Shown: positions 25,926-33,293, numbered from the stretch's first letter. The stretch: 64,000 nt of DNA from Litoribaculum gwangyangense (GCF_039543505.1 NZ_BAABJW010000001.1:744001-808000), one strand, 5' to 3'. Notes: generated by a model from the sequence alone, not told the origin. Translations and numbers: made by a program.

Positions 25926-26252
25926 TCGTAAGTATATTGAATTTTATTAAGAGCCAAATATAAGAAATAAACTACAGTTGCAAGAAGTCCATAAATTAAT
26001 CATTTATGCTGAAGATTTGTCTCAAAATTTATAAAGAACTCTTGTCTTCTCTTTAATTCTAATAGCACATTTATAGTTTTATATGGTAATTCTATATCTA
26101 ATATTACCAAGTTTGAGTTTTCAAAATGCGCTGTAGATACTAATCTTTAAATAAAACCTTTCAAGTAGACGTCTCGTTACCAACTTTATTTTTAAATGTA
26201 GATAAATTTTGGAGATAACAGATTAAAGGAGAGTGGTTAGCTTCCCTTAATC
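25926..26252. other. Intergenic region holding a duplicated integrase tail
   Basis: 327 bases without a gene. It holds the putative promoter of the lipoprotein pair and, at its right end, the second copy of the integrase-tail repeat. The rest shows no recognisable feature. Confidence 0.5.
26220..26248 (+). repeat. Integrase-tail repeat, copy 2
   Basis: 28 of 29 bases match 24998-25026, including the old stop codon and terminator arms. The one change (G to A) breaks a stem pair. No integrase reading frame leads into it, so it is debris. Confidence 0.8.
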
Positions 26253-26402
26253 TTATTTTGAAAACATTTTAACTATCCAAAGAATTAAATAAAGTCCAAT
26301 ACCAGCTCCAAAGAATAATACTGATATAACAAAAGCAATACGGATATGTGATGCTTTCCAACCCAATTTAACACTAAGCCATTCTGCAACTCCTAAAATC
26401 AT
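26253..26402 (-). CDS. PspC-domain mini-protein, 49 aa
   Basis: ATG at 26402 to TAA at 26253. The sequence fits a PspC domain: GVAEWLSVKLGWKASHIRIA followed by a single hydrophobic helix with GIGLYLILWIV. PspC domains are membrane stress sensors of the phage-shock response. This is a bare domain of about minimal length. It ends 4 bases from the integrase-tail repeat copy. Confidence 0.65.
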   Translation of the reverse strand: MILGVAEWLSVKLGWKASHIRIAFVISVLFFGAGIGLYLILWIVKMFSK

Positions 26403-26461
26403 AATATTATTTTAATTGATTAACAATCAAATATAATCAATTATGGCTTTTCTATTAGCTT

Positions 26462-26536
26462 CACTTCAAGGATAGTTACAGAAAAGTAGCTCACAGCATT
26501 AGTATGGAGCTTAATAGACTGAAGGTAATTTTTAGT
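26462..26536 (+). pseudogene. Remnant of a second tyrosine recombinase C-terminus
   Basis: In the frame of 26468, KDSYRKVAHSISMELNRLK aligns with the end of the resident integrase (QDSYGKVVQKKISTEMNRLK), including the nucleophilic tyrosine, then ends at TAG 26534-26536. A stop codon lies just upstream (26456-26458), so only the tail survives. Its sequence differs from the resident gene, so it derives from another integrase. Confidence 0.65.
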
Positions 26537-26610
26537 TGAAAATTACTTAATTTAGGTCAGTAACCAATGATTAGGAAAATTGTATCTTAGATTTTCAAAA
26601 CAATTAGTAA

Positions 26611-26901
26611 ATGACAAAAAGTAATAACTCACCATCTTGGTTAGGTGTTCTCAAAGAGTTAATTGAAGCTTATTTTAAAAGTTCACGAGGTGCCTCACAC
26701 TCTAGAACTTGGAATCAACATGTGGTACCTTATGAGGATGGCTGGGCGGTAAGACGTGAGGGTAATAAACAAATTACATCAAAGCATATAAAGCAAAGTA
26801 CAGCTATTAATAAAGCCAAAGTGTTGGCAAAAAAATACAAAGCAAATGTTATTATTCACCGACAGGATGGGACTATAAGAGACCAAGTTGATTTTGATTA
26901 G
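26611..26901 (+). CDS. DUF2188-family protein
   Basis: 96 residues. The C-terminal two thirds fit the DUF2188 pattern: HVVPYEDGWAVRREG, a run of basic residues with alanine-rich helix KAKVLAKKYKANVIIH, and RQDGTIRDQVDF. Members are small cytoplasmic proteins of unknown function often found on mobile DNA. The N-terminal 30 residues (SWLGVLKELIEAYFKSSRG) are a separate helix. Confidence 0.75.
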   Translation: MTKSNNSPSWLGVLKELIEAYFKSSRGASHSRTWNQHVVPYEDGWAVRREGNKQITSKHIKQSTAINKAKVLAKKYKANVIIHRQDGTIRDQVDFD

Positions 26902-27105
26902 GGAATTTTGAATTCGTTCAAGTGTGGAGATTACATAAATAAAATATGTAATAATAACAATGAAGAAAATTTGTTTAGAGATTTCTAGATTAAAGAGAAT
27001 TGTTTATACAAACTTAGTTTAAATCTAAATATTACTTTGATTAAACAAGAATTAGATAACCAAGGAATTATTTTTATAATATGTTGCAATAAGTTTTTAA
27101 TTTGT

Positions 27106-27444
27106 TTATTTTTCTGGATTAGAAAATTCCTTTTTTATCAAGTCAGTAATTTGGGTTTTTATGTCTAAAGGGCATTTATCACTTACATATATTTTCCGTT
27201 CCGTTCCCCAATCATGCCATCCAATAATTTCATCTATTTCTAAATTAACTAAATCATAGTTGGCTTCAATTAAATATTTTTTTATTGAAGCCATTAATCT
27301 GTCAAATCGATTATCAAATTCTGGGTTATTGAAAATACTGTTATGTGTCACATTCAATTTATTATATTTTTCTTTCAAATCTTCGTTTAGACCGTTCAAA
27401 AGATGTCTTTTCCCAAGTGGAATCGAATCCATTATAAAAAACAC
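27106..27444 (-). CDS. Hypothetical protein, overlapping its upstream neighbour
   Basis: 112 residues, no recognised domain; rich in charged and hydrophobic alternation (YDLVNLEIDEIIGWHDWG near the centre). Its assigned start lies inside the 188-residue gene at 27362, an overlap of 83 bases in another frame. Either the true start is internal or the two frames were once one gene split by a frameshift. Confidence 0.45.
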   Translation of the reverse strand: MFFIMDSIPLGKRHLLNGLNEDLKEKYNKLNVTHNSIFNNPEFDNRFDRLMASIKKYLIEANYDLVNLEIDEIIGWHDWGTERKIYVSDKCPLDIKTQITDLIKKEFSNPEK

Positions 27445-27928
27445 GTATTAGATAACTTCCCGATGTTGTCCATATCATAACTTTTAAGTCGTCAAATTCA
27501 AATACAATGTTATTGTTATCATTATTGTCTTTCAAAAACTTTTGATTCTTTTCAATTTCAGATTCTATTTTGTTTAAAAAGTTATAGGCTTTGTCTTTCG
27601 GAAGGTTTTTAAACCCATAACCTTGATAAATTACTCCAGATGTAGAATCCCAATAATTTCCATAAAAACCTAAAATTAGTCCATCTGCATTTTGGCTATC
27701 ACATTTATAAATTAAGGTTGTTAATTCTCCTGAACTTGCAGCAGCTAATGGTATTGCTTCAAATTGTAGTGAGTTTTCCGATGTCTTTAAAACATCCTGA
27801 GTTAAAAAAGTTTTAGCTTTGAATAAAGAAACATCTTTACTAAATTCTTTTGATTCCCAAAACCCTGGGATTTGTGCAAATGAAAATGTAGAAAAAAGAA
27901 TTAAAGTTAATAATATAAATTTCCTCAT
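27362..27928 (-). CDS. Secreted protein of unknown function
   Basis: 188 residues with a clear signal peptide (MRKFILLTLILFSTFSFAQ). The mature part has aromatic, strand-rich segments (DGLILGFYGNYWD, YLIRVFYNGFDSTW) and ends in the basic FERSKRRFERKI. I do not recognise a domain. It probably acts in the periplasm or at the surface. Upstream 180 bases hold no gene. Confidence 0.6.
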   Translation of the reverse strand: MRKFILLTLILFSTFSFAQIPGFWESKEFSKDVSLFKAKTFLTQDVLKTSENSLQFEAIPLAAASSGELTTLIYKCDSQNADGLILGFYGNYWDSTSGVIYQGYGFKNLPKDKAYNFLNKIESEIEKNQKFLKDNNDNNNIVFEFDDLKVMIWTTSGSYLIRVFYNGFDSTWEKTSFERSKRRFERKI

Positions 27929-28108
27929 ATTTTGACTTTTTTAAATGTTTGTCAACTTAGTTATATAAGTTATTGAATGACCTATACTCCTCCAATATTG
28001 AGAAATACATTTGATTATTACTATACTTTATTATTCTAAATAACCAAAGCCATAATTCTAATATAATCACTTTCTTACAAAACATCAAAAATATAACTTA
28101 CATTTTTT

Positions 28109-28390
28109 TTATTTATAAATTTTAACTAAACAATTCACTATTTCACTTCTTTTATAATATACTCTAGAACCAATGCTATAAGCAATTAGTTTTCCTTTAT
28201 TAGTCCAATTCCATAGTGTGGTCATATTTATTTTTAAATAGTCAGCCACTTCATTTCTAGTCATTAACTCCACATGTTCTTTAGGCTGATAATTTTGCTT
28301 TAATTCATAAAGTTGTTGCTCTATAAACATTAGTTTCTCTAAAGTTAATTCCATTGCTTTTGGTAAATCCTCAAATTTTAAGTTTTTCAT
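28109..28390 (-). CDS. Helix-turn-helix (excisionase-like) protein
   Basis: 93 residues. An N-terminal helical segment precedes a MerR/HTH_17 type domain from about 42: LMTRNEVADYLKINMTTLWNWTNKG in two parts, then the wing KLIAYSIGSRVYYKRSEI. Such proteins on Bacteroidota elements are annotated as excisionase-family DNA-binding proteins and can bend att DNA or regulate. It is divergent from the HEPN operon, about 40 bases away, and could regulate it. Confidence 0.8.
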   Translation of the reverse strand: MKNLKFEDLPKAMELTLEKLMFIEQQLYELKQNYQPKEHVELMTRNEVADYLKINMTTLWNWTNKGKLIAYSIGSRVYYKRSEIVNCLVKIYK

Positions 28391-28454
28391 TCTATTAAGT
28401 TTTTGGATAGTTTAATTTTAATACTTTTAAATGATAATAAATTATCTTTTCAAT

Positions 28455-29240
28455 ATGGTAGAAGAAAGATTCATAAATTGGCTTGTTAAAGAAGAAAATA
28501 AAAAAATTAATACTGCAAAAGCATATGCATTATCAATTAATAAAATTTCAGAACATATAAATAAAGTAACAAGTTTACATACCAAAATATATCTAATTAA
28601 AAATGCTGAATTATTAGCTAAAATAGTTGATTTGTACCAGTTAAAAGGTGAATATGCTGAGATTGGTAATATCGGGCATGGAACTTATAGAAATGCATTA
28701 AAAGCATATTATAGATTCTTTACAAAATCCCCTAAATCTAAGAGATTAGTAAATAATAAAGAGAAAAAAAGTTTACAAATTAAGACTGTCGATAATGACT
28801 TTAATTTTGATGAAAAGTTAATTGAAGAAGCTAAGCAAATGAGTGAATATTACAAATTAATTTATTGTCTTGAAAAATCAATTAGAAGATTAGTAGAAGT
28901 AACTCTCTATGAAGAGTATGGAGATAATTGGTGGAATGAAAAAGTAATTGATAAAATCAGAGATAAGGTTAATTCATTAATTGAAAATGAAAACAATCGT
29001 GTTTTTTCTAAAAAGTCAGAACATAAAATTGATTATACCACATTTGGCGAGCTGAGAAAAATTGTTGAAACAAATTGGGATGTATTCTCAAAAAAATTCA
29101 AGAACTCTACAGATTTTAGGGTTATCACTGAGAATTTAAATACATTAAGGAATTCAATTGCTCATTCCGTTGTTCTTCCTGACGACGAGATTTCTAGGCT
29201 TAATTTAGCCCTAAAAGATTGGTTTAGATTACTTAAATAA
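28455..29240 (+). CDS. Swt1-like HEPN-domain protein with SAM-like N-terminus
   Basis: 261 residues from the ATG at 28455 (a possible earlier ATG at 28431 adds eight). The N-terminal about 80 residues resemble the SAM-like DNA-binding fold of tyrosine recombinases (NTAKAYALSINKISEHI). The C-terminal half fits the Swt1-like HEPN group: YKLIYCLEKSIRRLVEVTL, then RNSIAH at 232-237, the R-x4-H ribonuclease motif. HEPN RNases are common toxins and effectors of anti-phage systems. It starts a four-gene run with the UmuD-like, XseA-like and 78-residue genes. Confidence 0.75.
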   Translation: MVEERFINWLVKEENKKINTAKAYALSINKISEHINKVTSLHTKIYLIKNAELLAKIVDLYQLKGEYAEIGNIGHGTYRNALKAYYRFFTKSPKSKRLVNNKEKKSLQIKTVDNDFNFDEKLIEEAKQMSEYYKLIYCLEKSIRRLVEVTLYEEYGDNWWNEKVIDKIRDKVNSLIENENNRVFSKKSEHKIDYTTFGELRKIVETNWDVFSKKFKNSTDFRVITENLNTLRNSIAHSVVLPDDEISRLNLALKDWFRLLK

Positions 29241-29252
29241 ATTTAATAAACA

Positions 29253-29498
29253 TTGAAATTAAAAAATCTATATAACACGGAAAATATTGAGTTTTATACT
29301 CCTTCATACACAACTGAATTGAAACTTCCTTTTGTTGTAAATGGTATATCTGTTGGCTTTCCATCACCAGCTGATGATTTTTTAGATATTAATATAGACC
29401 TTAACAAGCACTTAATTAAGCATCCCAGTACTACTTTTTATGCTGGGGAAAAAGGCAATAAACCTGATATTCTTTATAAAGTGAATTATAATGAATAA
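29253..29498 (+). CDS. UmuD N-terminal-domain protein lacking the peptidase
   Basis: 81 residues, TTG start 12 bases after the HEPN gene. Residues about 24-62 align with the UmuD arm and first strand: LPFVVNGISVGFPSPADDF, IDLNKHLIKHPSTTFY. The family then continues with GDSM (catalytic serine) and a later lysine; here the frame ends with GEKGNKPDILYKVNYNE, so both catalytic residues are absent. Its last 8 bases overlap the XseA-like start (ATGAATAA), which argues for a maintained, translationally coupled gene and against random decay. No DinB/UmuC polymerase is nearby. Confidence 0.65.
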   Translation: MKLKNLYNTENIEFYTPSYTTELKLPFVVNGISVGFPSPADDFLDINIDLNKHLIKHPSTTFYAGEKGNKPDILYKVNYNE

Positions 29499-30495
29499 AA
29501 CAAATAATACTATTACTGTTAGTACACTCCAATCTTTATATGCCAATAGCTTATCATCTACTTTAGATGGTCAATTATTGATTTTAGAGGGGTTTTATTT
29601 TCATCAAAATGGGAAGCTTTATGGAAAGTATTATTATGATGAAATAGTAAGCAAGGATAAACAGTGTAAAATTACTTCACAATTTACTCAAGATTTAAAG
29701 GAACAACTTACAGATGGAAAATATTACCAATTTGAGGGATTTATAAATAAATCACAAAATTTATCAAATGATTCTAAAATAAATGTGTTGTTCACTGTTA
29801 CCAAAATTTTAAAGTATGAGAAAAGAGTACAACTTATTTCTGAAGTTGAATATGATGTTGTAGAAGCAAGGTTTAAGCGTGATTTTCCTTTAATAGAGGA
29901 CCTATTAATAAATAAAATTGAGAATGGCTTAAAACCAAGAATAGAAATTATAACAGGTGTAAAGTCGACATCACAAGATGATTATATGAGTCAGCTTTTA
30001 GAAGCAAATTATTATGATATTAGACATCACAGATGTAATTTATCATCAAAAAATGAAACACTTGAGTTTTTAAATAAATTTGATTTTAGTAACTCTGATT
30101 TATTAGTTATTATCAGAGGAGGTGGAAGTGGATTGGAAGTATTTAATGAAGTTGAACTTTGTAAAAAGGCTATTGAACTACCAATTCCTTTTATTACAGG
30201 AATAGGTCATGATGAGGATAAAACTTTGTTTGAAAAAGTTGCTGATAGAGGTTTTTCAACTCCTACAGCTGTTGGAGCATTTCTGCAGAAAGTGATAATT
30301 ACTTATAAGAATAGAAATAATGCTTTAAAGATTAAAGATGAAGAATTGATTCAGTTCAAGAAGCAAGCTGATAAAGAAACTAAATTACTTTCAAGTCAGA
30401 TTATGGCATACAAGAAAACATTAAATATAATTTGGATTGTCCTTGTTGTTTTGATTGCTTTATTGGGAGTTCTTGTATTTAAAGTAAACAGTTAA
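29491..30495 (+). CDS. Exonuclease VII large-subunit-like protein with C-terminal membrane anchor
   Basis: 334 residues. The N-terminal about 110 look like the XseA OB-fold (TVSTLQSLYAN, LEGFYFHQNGKLYGKYYYD). The central catalytic core of the exonuclease VII large subunit is clear: IITGVKSTSQDDYM, LLVIIRGGGSGLEVFNEVEL, ITGIGHDEDKTLFEKVADRG, STPTAVGAFL. The long coiled coil that in XseA gathers small XseB subunits is missing. It is replaced by a short helix and a single transmembrane segment (about 310-330). No xseB follows. It is coupled to genes on both sides. Confidence 0.8.
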   Translation: MNKTNNTITVSTLQSLYANSLSSTLDGQLLILEGFYFHQNGKLYGKYYYDEIVSKDKQCKITSQFTQDLKEQLTDGKYYQFEGFINKSQNLSNDSKINVLFTVTKILKYEKRVQLISEVEYDVVEARFKRDFPLIEDLLINKIENGLKPRIEIITGVKSTSQDDYMSQLLEANYYDIRHHRCNLSSKNETLEFLNKFDFSNSDLLVIIRGGGSGLEVFNEVELCKKAIELPIPFITGIGHDEDKTLFEKVADRGFSTPTAVGAFLQKVIITYKNRNNALKIKDEELIQFKKQADKETKLLSSQIMAYKKTLNIIWIVLVVLIALLGVLVFKVNS

Positions 30496-30731
30496 TGACA
30501 TTAGAGGAGTTCAATAAGCTAGAATTTGATGATAAACTATTTGCCGTGGTGGATAATGGTGTTTTTTTGGATAATTATGTAACAGTGGATATAAGGATGA
30601 ACCTTTATTCTTTGGATAAATTTTATGTTGAATTGATATATGACAGTCAATTAAACAAAGTGGTTGAAGTAAGAAGCTTTAAGCTTGGTGTACAATTGGA
30701 CAAATATATTTCTCACTTAGATTTAAAATAA
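30495..30731 (+). CDS. Small conserved-type hypothetical protein
   Basis: 78 residues; its ATG overlaps the previous stop (TAATG). The pattern LEEFNKLEFDDKLFAVVDNG, FLDNY, FYVELIYD and VVEVRSF is of a kind seen in small Bacteroidota proteins on mobile DNA, but no function is known to me. The tight coupling suggests a partner of the XseA-like or HEPN protein, perhaps an inhibitor; that is inference only. Confidence 0.6.
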   Translation: MTLEEFNKLEFDDKLFAVVDNGVFLDNYVTVDIRMNLYSLDKFYVELIYDSQLNKVVEVRSFKLGVQLDKYISHLDLK

Positions 30732-31031
30732 AACTTGTAAACTTATAGCAGTCTACTTGTTAACTTTTTAATCAGAAATTTGTAGGGGGTTATTTTACAA
30801 TCCTAAAAATGAATTCCCAATTAAACAGTTCTCTTCGGTTTCTCTTGGATAACAAATAAAAAAATGGTCGTTTTTTATTTTTTATTTTAGCCATATATCT
30901 CCATAAAAATCACTGATTTCATCTGAGCACCTATCTATAAGTAAATCAATGGAATACCTAATAAGTTTGTTGTTAAGACATCTGTCAATGGTCTAATGTG
31001 TAATGATTGCTTCAAGATTTGTAGGCATATA
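30732..31031. other. Intergenic region
   Basis: 300 bases between the XseA-like operon and the convergent XRE regulator. I see no gene, repeat or clear terminator. Confidence 0.5.
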
Positions 31032-31292
31032 TTATTCTTTTGAATAAATCAAGTCATTAACTGTTACTTCAAAAGCTTCAGCAAATTTTATCAAGGTAGT
31101 AAACCCCATTTCAACTTTACCTTTTTCATATCTTCTAACCGCAGAAGCATCAATATTTACTAATACGGCTACATCCATTTGGGTCATATTCTTTTCATAA
31201 CGTAAAAATTTTATACGCCTACCCAATTTAATAATTGCTTCATTATCAACATTATTTATCGACCTGCTAGCCATAGAACAAATTTGCTCCAT
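31032..31292 (-). CDS. XRE-family regulator
   Basis: 86 residues with a canonical helix-turn-helix: LGRRIKFLRYEKNMTQMDVA, VNIDASAVRRYEKGKVEMGF, then TLIKFAEAFEVTVNDLI. It is the cro/CI-like fold without a peptidase or sensor domain. It is divergent from the secreted-protein gene at 31387, with a perfect 14-bp palindrome in the gap. It probably controls the recombination and replication module to its right. Confidence 0.88.
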   Translation of the reverse strand: MEQICSMASRSINNVDNEAIIKLGRRIKFLRYEKNMTQMDVAVLVNIDASAVRRYEKGKVEMGFTTLIKFAEAFEVTVNDLIYSKE

Positions 31293-31309
31293 TTGATAAA
31301 AAAACAGCA

Positions 31310-31323
31310 GAACATATATGTTC
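31310..31323. promoter_or_regulatory. Operator palindrome between XRE and the next gene
   Basis: GAACATATATGTTC is a perfect 14-bp palindrome 18 bases before the XRE start, with a partial half-site TATGTT further right. Likely operator of the XRE regulator. Confidence 0.55.
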
Positions 31324-31386
31324 GGTTAAATATGTTTTATATATTTAATAATGGAAAATCTATCTATTAGTTTAAAGCCTAAACCA

Positions 31387-31872
31387 ATGAAAATTTTAAT
31401 ATCAATATTTTTGATTCTCTCTACTGCACTAATTTATTCACAGACCAGAGAGGAAACCTTGGATTGGCTTAATCTAAAGCTTGAAGAGTTTGGTGACAAT
31501 CAAATAATGGGTACATATCAAATCTCAATAAAAAAAGATGATAATTACGGGGATTACTTGTTATTTGTCCGCAAAAGCTGGAATCCATTACTGAATAGAA
31601 ACACTTACCAATATTATTCTTTTGTGCCTGAAGTTGTTTCTAAAATATACCTATCTACCAAAAACAGAACCAACAGCACCTTGGATATTTTTATTAGGTC
31701 CGATACGGAAGATATTTATGTCCCTGAAGATGATGAGTTTGTTTCCGAGTTCACTATTAGCATGAAAAATGGACATAATGAGATTACAAACAGAATCCAA
31801 AAAGGATTGTTACATCTTTTAAATCTTATGGGGAATAATATAGAACCACAAAAGGAACTTTTTACAAACTAA
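31387..31872 (+). CDS. Secreted protein of unknown function
   Basis: 161 residues from the ATG at 31387, chosen because it gives a clean signal peptide (ILISIFLILSTALIYS, cleavage near SQT). The mature part is mixed, with EETLDWLNLKLEEFG at the start and IFIRSDTEDIYVPEDDEF later. No domain recognised. A secreted product inside a replication module is unusual. It lies 9 bases before the SSB-tail gene, so the two may be co-transcribed. Confidence 0.55.
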   Translation: MKILISIFLILSTALIYSQTREETLDWLNLKLEEFGDNQIMGTYQISIKKDDNYGDYLLFVRKSWNPLLNRNTYQYYSFVPEVVSKIYLSTKNRTNSTLDIFIRSDTEDIYVPEDDEFVSEFTISMKNGHNEITNRIQKGLLHLLNLMGNNIEPQKELFTN

Positions 31873-31881
31873 TAATTACAA

Positions 31882-32343
31882 ATGTCAACAGATTTTAGAT
31901 TAATCCCAATTATTAACTCATACAGTGAGTTCTATAAGGAGAATGTATACAAAGTACCTTGTAAGGTTTTAAGTGTTGGTAATAGGTTAAGGGGAAAGGT
32001 TTTTAGCATAGATATAGAAATCTTAGATTTTGTATCTGGGGAATTAGTTATGGTTAAAGCAAAGACATACGAAGGGTCATTATCTTTTTTTCAAAATTTA
32101 CCGATAACTACTTTTTGTGTTGTTAGAAAACTAGGCTACAGACATTTTGATTTAATTGTTTATGGTCATTACATTGTAGGAATTATGGAGGCTTTTTATG
32201 GGTTAGATGAAATATTAAATCATGATGAAGATGAAATTTTTAGATTATATAATGATAATTACCAGCCATTGAGACAATGGTTAGGAATTAGTACCCTAGA
32301 GAATAATGATATAGAAGATTATGAGGATGATTTACCATTTTAA
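31882..32343 (+). CDS. Protein with SSB-type acidic C-terminal tail
   Basis: 153 residues. The first about 95 have strand-rich, OB-fold-like texture (YKVPCKVLSVGNRLRGKVF, IEILDFVSGELVMVKAKTYE). The last residues are IEDYEDDLPF, the acidic tip with terminal Pro-Phe that in bacterial SSB (DDDIPF) docks RecQ, PriA, RecO, ExoI and the polymerase clamp-loader chi subunit. The body is not recognisably a standard SSB. It may be a divergent phage-type SSB or a mimic of the SSB tail. It precedes the Sak4-like ATPase region. Confidence 0.6.
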   Translation: MSTDFRLIPIINSYSEFYKENVYKVPCKVLSVGNRLRGKVFSIDIEILDFVSGELVMVKAKTYEGSLSFFQNLPITTFCVVRKLGYRHFDLIVYGHYIVGIMEAFYGLDEILNHDEDEIFRLYNDNYQPLRQWLGISTLENNDIEDYEDDLPF

Positions 32344-32786
32344 TTATCATGTGGTCACAAGTATAGGCAATATAAACGTATGATTACAATAAAAAGTATT
32401 AATCTGTGGTTTACAAAATATAATCCCATATAATAATAAAATCCTAATTGGAACCAGGGGTAGTTATTTTGTAGCAAAGTCCTTTGATAACTTTTTAAAG
32501 GATGGATTATAAAAATGTCCCAAATGCTAGCAAATATATCTCCAATTATTCTTTACAGGAGTCCTTTGGGATTAAAAAAAATTTTTTTTTGACAAAAATT
32601 TCTAAGCTTTTTTGGAATTTAGCAATTACCTTTTTTTTGAAACACCCCCTTATAATATTTCAAAATATAAATAGAGCTGTAAACGCAGACTAATCTAAAC
32701 ATCACCCCCTACTCTTTTTTCCTTTTGCGAAGTACCCCCTGGCTAATTGTGGGGTGCATATTTATTAACTTTTAAAATTAAAAATT
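32344..32786. other. Regulatory-looking intergenic region
   Basis: 443 bases. A 63-codon frame inside it has poor protein character and I do not accept it. The region holds three ACCCCCT motifs at regular spacing and AT-rich promoter-like DNA before the gene at 32787. Confidence 0.5.
32644..32740. repeat. Three ACCCCCT motifs spaced 60 and 30 bases
   Basis: ACCCCCT occurs at 32644, 32704 and 32734 in otherwise AT-rich DNA, with a partial inverted copy TGGGGT at 32750-32755. Spacing in multiples of 30 puts them on one face of the helix. Possible operator array or iterons. Confidence 0.4.
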
Positions 32787-33185
32787 ATGGTACCTTACAG
32801 AAACAAAGCAGGTATAATGGTAGTAGACTACCACGGAAAGATTGTATCACTTAATGATGAAATTTACTATTTGAACAATGAAAAGAACACTCCTTATCAG
32901 TTGGGGGATGTTGAGATGGTTTATCCAAATGGACAGAAGATTATCACACCAGTTCGCTTTTATTCCAATAGTATTTCAAAACATGAGGAAAGATATGCTG
33001 TGGGACAAGAGATAGGATTGGAAATCCAAATAGAGGGTGAATATGCAGGTAGGGCAGTTGCCAAGCTTGGAGCAGGTACACCTATAGACCTAGCTTTACT
33101 ATTGGGTGAAAATTCTTTGAATTCCTCACATACCAAGTCAATTATCAAAGATAATGTGGTTGACGATGTATTGGTAGAGGCTTAA
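32787..33185 (+). CDS. Hypothetical protein of the recombination module
   Basis: 132 residues, no recognised domain. The N-terminal half is strand-rich (IMVVDYHGKIVSLNDEIYYL, VEMVYPNGQKI). The C-terminal part has GAGTPIDLALLLGEN and an acidic end (DNVVDDVLVEA). It precedes the Sak4-like ATPase by about 108 bases, but a terminator lies between, so it may be highly expressed on its own. Confidence 0.6.
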   Translation: MVPYRNKAGIMVVDYHGKIVSLNDEIYYLNNEKNTPYQLGDVEMVYPNGQKIITPVRFYSNSISKHEERYAVGQEIGLEIQIEGEYAGRAVAKLGAGTPIDLALLLGENSLNSSHTKSIIKDNVVDDVLVEA

Positions 33186-33208
33186 AAGAGTCAACAGACA
33201 ATATTTAC

Positions 33209-33236
33209 AGAGCTTCAGAAATGGAGCTCTTTTTTT
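33209..33236 (+). terminator. Terminator after the 132-residue gene
   Basis: Stem AGAGCTTC with GGAGCTCT (8 pairs, one T-G), loop AGAAAT, then seven T. Confidence 0.75.
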
Positions 33237-33293
33237 ATGCATGAACATAATAAATTATAACATTTTAAATAAAAACTTTAATTCATAAATATT

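Noticed and set aside
29253..30495. UmuDC-type mutagenesis operon
   Set aside because: No Y-family polymerase follows and the UmuD-like protein lacks the peptidase; the next gene is exonuclease VII-like.
28455..30731. HEPN/MNT toxin-antitoxin pair
   Set aside because: No nucleotidyltransferase (MNT) partner is present; the neighbours are UmuD-like and XseA-like.
32502..32693. 63-codon frame in the intergenic region before 32787
   Set aside because: Starts and ends in AT-rich regulatory DNA, has poor protein character and no domain.
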